From contig ONKX01000029.1 in NCBI GenBank assembly GCA_900318555.1, positions 1-36,980 of the forward strand: a DNA stretch of 36,980 nt, given 5' to 3'. The notes beneath the pieces are model-generated. The model was given only the letters and a program-made list of their open reading frames with translations, was not told where the DNA came from and did no database searches. Both the position numbers and the translations under genes were made by a program. The stretch's first letter is position 1. Each line of letters opens with the position of its first letter. The DNA comes from an uncultured Prevotellaceae bacterium (GTDB lineage: Bacteria > Bacteroidota > Bacteroidia > Bacteroidales > Bacteroidaceae). Shown piece after piece: positions 32,432 to 36,980 of the stretch.

Positions 32432-33466
32432 ATGAAGCCCTTAGAACAACTGGTCAGAAAGAACATTTGGAGTCTCGCACCCTACTCTTCCGCTCGCGAC
32501 GAGTATTCCGGCAAGGAGGCTCACGTCTTTCTCGATGCCAACGAGAATCCCTATAACGAGCCTTACAACCGCTATCCCGACCCACTGCAGCGCGAGCTGA
32601 AAACCGCCCTAAAGAAGGTAAAAGGCGTGCCCGAGGAAAATATCTTCTTGGGCAACGGCAGTGACGAGGCCATCGACCTCGCTTATCGCGTGTTCTGCAA
32701 TCCCGGTCGCGACAACGTGGTATCCATCGCCCCGACCTACGGCATGTATCAGGTCTGTGCCGACATCAACGACATCGAGTTTCGTCAAGTTCTGCTTGAC
32801 GACAACTACGAGATGCATGCCGACCAACTGCTGGCAGCCTGCGACGACCACACCAAGATTATCTGGATCTGCTCGCCCAACAATCCTACAGGCAACTCGC
32901 TCAATCGCGACGAAATCCTGAAGGTCATCGAGGGCTTCGAGGGTATCGTTATTGTCGATGAAGCTTACATCGACTTCGCTCAGCAACTGTCCTTACGACA
33001 GGAACTTGCCACTCACCCCAACCTCATCATCCTTCAGACCATGTCGAAGGCTTGGGGATCGGCAGCTATCCGTCTGGGCATGGCTTTCGCCTCGAAGGAC
33101 ATCATTAATATATATAATAAGGTGAAATATCCCTACAACGTCAACCAGCTCACCCAGCAACAGGCGATGGTGATGTTGAAAGACCCCTTCGAAATCGACA
33201 AATATGTCAAAATCCTGCTTGCCGAGCGTAGCCGTCTGATGTCCGCCTTCCAGGATTTGCCCATCTGCGAACAGGTGTACAAGACAGATGCCAACTTCTT
33301 CCTGGCAAAGATGACCGACGCGCAGGCCATCTATGACTATCTCGTTGACAAAGGCATCATCGTCCGCAACCGTACCCGCATCCAGCTCTGCAACAACTGT
33401 CTGCGCGTCACCATCGGCAATCGCAGCGAGAACAACGAACTGCTCAGTGCCCTGAGACAATACTAG
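32432..33466 (+). CDS. hisC: Histidinol-phosphate aminotransferase
   Basis: A 344-aa PLP enzyme. Visible are [35 protein letters not shown], the PLP-contact block [20 protein letters not shown], and the Schiff-base Lys in [14 protein letters not shown] (TxSKxxGxAxxRxG). Length is normal. In many Bacteroidales hisB follows hisC; here a transporter follows instead, across a 9-bp tandem repeat that includes the hisC stop codon. Confidence 0.96.
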   Translation: MKPLEQLVRKNIWSLAPYSSARDEYSGKEAHVFLDANENPYNEPYNRYPDPLQRELKTALKKVKGVPEENIFLGNGSDEAIDLAYRVFCNPGRDNVVSIAPTYGMYQVCADINDIEFRQVLLDDNYEMHADQLLAACDDHTKIIWICSPNNPTGNSLNRDEILKVIEGFEGIVIVDEAYIDFAQQLSLRQELATHPNLIILQTMSKAWGSAAIRLGMAFASKDIINIYNKVKYPYNVNQLTQQQAMVMLKDPFEIDKYVKILLAERSRLMSAFQDLPICEQVYKTDANFFLAKMTDAQAIYDYLVDKGIIVRNRTRIQLCNNCLRVTIGNRSENNELLSALRQY

Positions 33467-33507
33467 ATTGTCTAGAATATCTAGATTATCTAGAGTCTCT
33501 AGTTAAT
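33463..33507. repeat. 9-bp tandem repeat (5 units) at the hisC-MFS junction
   Basis: CTAGATTGT, CTAGAATAT, CTAGATTAT, CTAGAGTCT, CTAGTTAAT: five 9-mers each starting CTAG, beginning over the hisC stop codon and ending 8 bp before the transporter ATG. Confidence 0.95.
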
Positions 33508-33515
33508 CAAGCACT

Positions 33516-34742
33516 ATGGAACGCCTGTGGAATAGCAACTATATAAAGGTGATGATAGCGAACTTCTCGCTATTCACCGCCTTTTATTTGTTGACGCCAC
33601 TGTTGCCGCTCTATCTTCATGAGACTTTCGGAGCCACCAAGGACGTTATCGGACTGGTGCTTTCCGGATATACCATCACCGCACTGCTCTTCCGCCCATT
33701 CAGTGGATTCTTTGTCGACTCCTTCCCGCGAAAGACGGTGCTCATGGTGTGTTTTACGGCCTTTGCCATCTTCTTTGCCGGCTATCTCGCGGCATCCACA
33801 CTACTGCTGTTTACCATCGTCAGAACCCTCCACGGAGGGCCTTTCGGCGCACTCACCGTCGCTAACTCCACCGTTGCCATCGACGTACTCCCCTCTTTCC
33901 GTCGCAACGAAGGCATTGGCTATTACGGACTCAGCAACAATCTAGCGATGGCCATCGCACCGTCGTTCGCCGTCTTCATCTATGCCGAGACGCATAATTT
34001 CCAGTTGCTATTCTGGCTCGCACTCATCGTCGCCACCTTCGGACTCATCATTGACGCAACGGTGAAATTGCCACAAAAGGCTCCCGTGCAAGCAAAGCGC
34101 GCGCTTTCTTTGGACCGTTTCTTTCTCCAGCGTGGCTGGCTGCTGGGCATCAATATGGTTTTCTTCGGTTTCTGCTTCGGCGTGCTTAGCAACTATCTCG
34201 CCATCTACGGCAAACAGGTCATGGGCATCACCGGCGGCACTGGCACTTGGTTTATGCTCTGCTCCGTCGGACTCATTCTCTCGCGTCTGCAGGGCGGCCG
34301 TGCCTTGCGCAAGGGCCTTCTTACCCACAACGCCGCCGAAGGCATGGTCATCTCACTCGTCGGCTACACCTTATTTATATTAATGCCCACGCTCTCAACT
34401 CACATCTTCCATCTTCCATCAAACTTCTTACATCTTGTTGGCTACTACGGTTCCGCCCTGCTCATCGGCTTGGGCAACGGTCACATGTGGCCGGCTTTCC
34501 AAAATATGATGATTTCGATGGCCCACCACAACGAGCGCGGCACCGCCAACTCCACCATCCTCATCTCGTGGGACGTCGGCATGGGGTTGGGCATTCTCCT
34601 CGGTGGCATCTTGGCCGAACTATACGGCTACGCTACTGCCTTTTGGACAGTGGCGATAGTCAATCTGACAGGCGTCCTGCTGTTCTTCCTGCGTTGCCGG
34701 CAGTTCTTCCTCGGCCGCCGCCTCTCTACCGACACCCGATAG
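33516..34742 (+). CDS. MFS transporter
   Basis: A 408-aa protein with about 12 hydrophobic segments. The region after TM2 (GFFVDSFPRKTVLMV) is the MFS motif A (GxxxDxxxRKxxL), and RTLHGGPFGAL fits the TM4 motif. The pattern resembles bacterial drug/metabolite:H+ antiporters; the substrate is unknown. Residues about 296-308 (HIFHLPSNFLHL), between two late helices, are encoded by a 7-bp array and look like an insert. It lies 49 nt after hisC and could share that transcript; a 21-bp tandem repeat follows the stop codon. Confidence 0.9.
   Translation: MERLWNSNYIKVMIANFSLFTAFYLLTPLLPLYLHETFGATKDVIGLVLSGYTITALLFRPFSGFFVDSFPRKTVLMVCFTAFAIFFAGYLAASTLLLFTIVRTLHGGPFGALTVANSTVAIDVLPSFRRNEGIGYYGLSNNLAMAIAPSFAVFIYAETHNFQLLFWLALIVATFGLIIDATVKLPQKAPVQAKRALSLDRFFLQRGWLLGINMVFFGFCFGVLSNYLAIYGKQVMGITGGTGTWFMLCSVGLILSRLQGGRALRKGLLTHNAAEGMVISLVGYTLFILMPTLSTHIFHLPSNFLHLVGYYGSALLIGLGNGHMWPAFQNMMISMAHHNERGTANSTILISWDVGMGLGILLGGILAELYGYATAFWTVAIVNLTGVLLFFLRCRQFFLGRRLSTDTR
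34403..34437. repeat. In-frame 7-bp array inside the MFS gene (5 units)
   Basis: CATCTTC, CATCTTC, CATCAAA, CTTCTTA, CATCTTG. The same 7-mers (CATCTTC) build the array at 8689-8726. Confidence 0.85.
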
Positions 34743-34771
34743 TCCGCCTCAGTTTCGTCCGCGAAAAAGAA

Positions 34772-34834
34772 AAATACTCCGAAAGTAATTTTAAATACTC
34801 CGAAAGTATTTTCAATTTCTCCAAAAGTAAATTC
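34772..34834. repeat. 21-bp tandem repeat (3 units) downstream of the MFS gene
   Basis: Units at 34772, 34793 and 34814 share AAATACTCCGAAAGTA or a near variant. The motif differs from the other two 21-bp arrays, but the period is the same. It lies between the ends of the convergent MFS and lipoprotein genes. Confidence 0.9.
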
Positions 34835-34874
34835 AAAGTTTAATCATAGGTTAACCACTAGAGAGGTGCCCCAA

Positions 34875-36452
34875 TTAAGGACAAACCGCACGAATAGTCA
34901 GGCCAACACATCTGTCTTCCCACGTTCTATTGGCCTTTCCCCAAAAAGAATCGATGCTATAACAGATAGCATGCTGATTGGCACCAAGGCTCATGTCTGT
35001 TGTCCAACAGTATATTTGATCTACCACATGAGTAGAACCAGCATGCGGGAAATAGATGCAGTTACCGTTAGGTCCCGTCGCCTTCATCACTTCACGGCCA
35101 TTCAGCAGTACGTTTTCGAAAGTACAGTTGTCCACAAGTTCCTGAAACTCCTCAGGGGTAGGTATGTGCCAGTCGCCGCCCAGAAATGCGTGAGCTGCAT
35201 CGTCCTCCAGCTCGAGCCGCGACTTTCCATCCACCTCTCCCCATTGGCTGTCAGTAACGTATTTTGAGAACTTGCTGTAATCCCTGTTACCTTCGTACAC
35301 TTCCTTGCACAACAGATAACTTTCCCACTCATAACGTCCTTCCTTGGGAGTCAGTTCACCCCACGCAATGTAATAGCCGTTTTCAGTCTCCGTGCGGGCT
35401 CCTAAGTTAGCCGATGCCCAGCGCACAGAAAGCCCGAGGTCTACAGCCTTGATGTCGCTGGCCTTGGGCAGGGGCTGCATGTCAACGATAGCCATTCGCA
35501 GAAAATGGGATGCATGGTCGATGGAATCCTGCAACTCTAAGTTCACCTTATTGATGAGAGGTACGTAGGTGTGTTCCTTCTGTCCGTCGTTCTCGACTAC
35601 AAAGGCTCTCATAGCAACAGCACGCTGATGGTTCCTGTCAAGCGTCTGATAACTCGCTGTGCTGTATTCCTCGGGATTGATAGTGTTCAGCAACTTTTGG
35701 GCTTCGGCGATATTGCGATCAAGGACGTTTAGTTTCAGATACACGGTGTCAGACGCTGCCGTCCGTTCTTTTACAGGACGTATGGGCAGACCCTCACTTC
35801 TGTCAACAGTCCAAAAGGTCGAAACATCTATCTGGTCGATGGTGAATACTTTCAACGTCCTGCTTTTGGCACAATCCTTGCACCACATCTTGGTATCGTT
35901 ATCCCAGGTTATCAGCTCGTTGCCCTGCATCCTTCCAGTAGACGGGAAGAAGACGGAGTTGCCATTGGAGCCTATCAACTGGTAGCCGTAAACGCCGTTG
36001 CTGACGGTGGGCCTCATCCTGCAACAATTGTCGTCGGTCGTATAGTTATCGGCAAGGAGATCCACCTCGTCAACTGTAGGCAGGCGCCATCCTTGGCCCA
36101 AGATAACCGTTGCGGCATCATCTTGGGGCAACAGAAGCTCGTCATCTTTATAGTATAATGTGGATACTCGCAACTTGTAAGTATCCCACGAATAGACCTC
36201 CTTGGGTTCTGTCTCGCCCCAGGCAAAGAAGTCGCCCGTGTCCTCGGGCCGCTTCGCGCCTAAATTCTTGGTGGCAATCATGAAATTGCCAACTCCCATG
36301 TCTACGTAGTCATCGTTCGTTTCATACTCAGCATACTTGACAACAATCGGTTGCGGCTCTGGCACCGGCTCTGGAGAAACATCATCATCCTTCTGGCATG
36401 ATGCAAACATGCACATCATGAGAGAAATAAACACATAAAAAATCTTTTTCAT
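34875..36452 (-). CDS. Lipoprotein with two VDLGLSVRWA-type (FISUMP/DUF1566-like) domains
   Basis: A 525-aa lipoprotein. The signal MKKIFYVFISLMMCMFASC gives Cys19, followed by a Pro/Glu-rich linker. Two copies of the same fold are seen. The first (about 45-230) has NFMIATKNLGA, FFAWGETEPKEVYSW, DDAATVILGQGWRLPTVDEVDLL and GSNGNSVFFPSTGR. The second (about 340-525) has VDLGLSVRWASANLGA, YYIAWGELTPKEGRYEW, DDAAHAFLGGDWHIPTPEEFQEL and GPNGNCIYFPHAGS, ending GLTIRAVCP. A helical linker joins them. Such domains occur in Bacteroidetes surface lipoproteins of unknown role. The first copy has lost the VDLGLSVRWA opening. It lies 44 nt after the partial gene at 36497. Confidence 0.8.
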   Translation of the reverse strand: MKKIFYVFISLMMCMFASCQKDDDVSPEPVPEPQPIVVKYAEYETNDDYVDMGVGNFMIATKNLGAKRPEDTGDFFAWGETEPKEVYSWDTYKLRVSTLYYKDDELLLPQDDAATVILGQGWRLPTVDEVDLLADNYTTDDNCCRMRPTVSNGVYGYQLIGSNGNSVFFPSTGRMQGNELITWDNDTKMWCKDCAKSRTLKVFTIDQIDVSTFWTVDRSEGLPIRPVKERTAASDTVYLKLNVLDRNIAEAQKLLNTINPEEYSTASYQTLDRNHQRAVAMRAFVVENDGQKEHTYVPLINKVNLELQDSIDHASHFLRMAIVDMQPLPKASDIKAVDLGLSVRWASANLGARTETENGYYIAWGELTPKEGRYEWESYLLCKEVYEGNRDYSKFSKYVTDSQWGEVDGKSRLELEDDAAHAFLGGDWHIPTPEEFQELVDNCTFENVLLNGREVMKATGPNGNCIYFPHAGSTHVVDQIYCWTTDMSLGANQHAICYSIDSFWGKANRTWEDRCVGLTIRAVCP

Positions 36453-36496
36453 ATTGTCTACTTAAAACATACTTTCTTAACGGATACAAAATCATC

Positions 36497-36980
36497 TCAT
36501 TTATTATCCGTATTCTGATGGGCTTGCTGCTCCGTGAATATTTTGTGAATCTCTTTTTCCAACTTGCCCTTCTCCTTTAGTTTCAGGTACTTGTCCAACA
36601 GCTCCACCTTGCCTGTCAATGAACTATTGGGCTCATAGAACTGTAACAAGATGTCGAAGACGTCCTAGCTATATGCAGCCATGAAGCCCACCAGATAAGG
36701 CATACTTTCCTTAGAGGCTGCCAACGAGCCGACTTCCTCACCAATAACAATATTAACATCACCGCTTGCTATGCTCCAAGCCATGATATACTGGGCAGCC
36801 TGCTCCATCTGAGAAGCGCGGATGGTATGTGTCAGGTAATACTGGATACATTTCAGAGCATCATCATTATGTTCATGACAGAGCTCAGCGCTTTTAAATT
36901 CTATCAACTCAGGTAGGTCTACGAATCCATCGTCTTTCTCCTTCTGCAGTTTTTCAATCTTCTCCCCTACGCGCTGGGCA
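36497..36980 (-). pseudogene. Partial gene at the window edge with an in-frame TAG
   Basis: The minus-strand frame is open from the window edge, so the true start is outside. The visible part reads QRVGEKIEKLQKEKDDGFVD, then HNDDALKCIQYYLTHTI, a helical MEQAAQYIMAWSIASG stretch and YLVGFMAAYS, then TAG at 36667-36665. The same frame stays open for 55 further codons (DVFDILLQFYEPNS ... KVELLDKYLKLKEKGKLEKE) to TGA at 36499-36497. The tail continues the helical, charged style, so one gene broken by a nonsense change is likely. hisG, hisD, hisC and ansA end in TAG, so TAG is a normal stop here. I do not recognise the family. Confidence 0.6.

Noticed and set aside
34247-34843. 198-aa frame overlapping the end of the MFS gene
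   Set aside because: Second-frame shadow; its regular YSES-type tail is only the 21-bp repeat translated.
1-36980. CRISPR arrays, tRNA genes, insertion sequences, prophage
   Set aside because: No regularly spaced identical repeats with unique spacers, no tRNA cloverleaf and no transposase or phage structural gene were found by reading. The tandem repeats have no spacers.

Overview
The window looks like a chromosomal segment of a Bacteroidales bacterium, most likely a Prevotella/Segatella relative. The evidence is the Bacteroidetes promoter type (TTTG, about 20 bp, then TAnnTTTG) before many genes, a fimbrillin-like lipoprotein, a 'smalltalk' micro-ORF, DUF4301 and DUF4738 proteins, a VDLGLSVRWA-type lipoprotein and the Bacteroidota form of Rho with a long charged N-terminal insert. 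No complete transposon, prophage, tRNA or CRISPR array was seen. The RNase P RNA gene is present.

Layout. 1-3.9 kb is an accessory strip: 21-bp repeats, a 48-aa peptide with a fimbrillin-type lipoprotein, a RelE/ParE-like toxin-antitoxin pair, a smalltalk / small membrane protein / M15 peptidase cassette, and a decayed PIN toxin beside an intact antitoxin-like gene. 3.9-12.6 kb is mostly minus strand: a CE12-type esterase, hisS, purA, a Fur-family regulator, an AraC-type regulator coupled to dipeptidyl peptidase III and an AlkD-like protein, and a YihY/BrkB membrane protein. 12.6-26.7 kb holds rnpB (minus), carB, engB, a carboxypeptidase-D-regulatory-like exported protein (minus), a coupled pair of dCache/HAMP sensors of which only the second is a complete histidine kinase, rho, ansA and a DUF4301 gene (minus). 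26.9-34.8 kb has a nitrilase/DUF4738 pair (minus) and a plus-strand run: HU/SPOR protein, zinc-ribbon/FHA protein, hisG, hisD, hisC, MFS transporter. The end holds a two-domain lipoprotein and a gene running off the edge that carries an in-frame TAG.

The most unusual signals are between and inside genes. First, six promoters have the -33 TTTG at or near the centre of an inverted repeat; in three of them (before smalltalk, engB and rho) this inverted repeat is also a strong terminator hairpin with a U-tract, so one element seems to stop the upstream transcript and start the next. Second, short tandem repeats (7, 9, 14, 16 and 21 bp) fill operon junctions, and 7-bp arrays lie in frame inside hisS, the alkD-like gene and the MFS gene. 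Third, a 31-bp hairpin repeat occurs at the stop codons of both hisG and hisD. All functional calls are from reading translated motifs; no database search was run.
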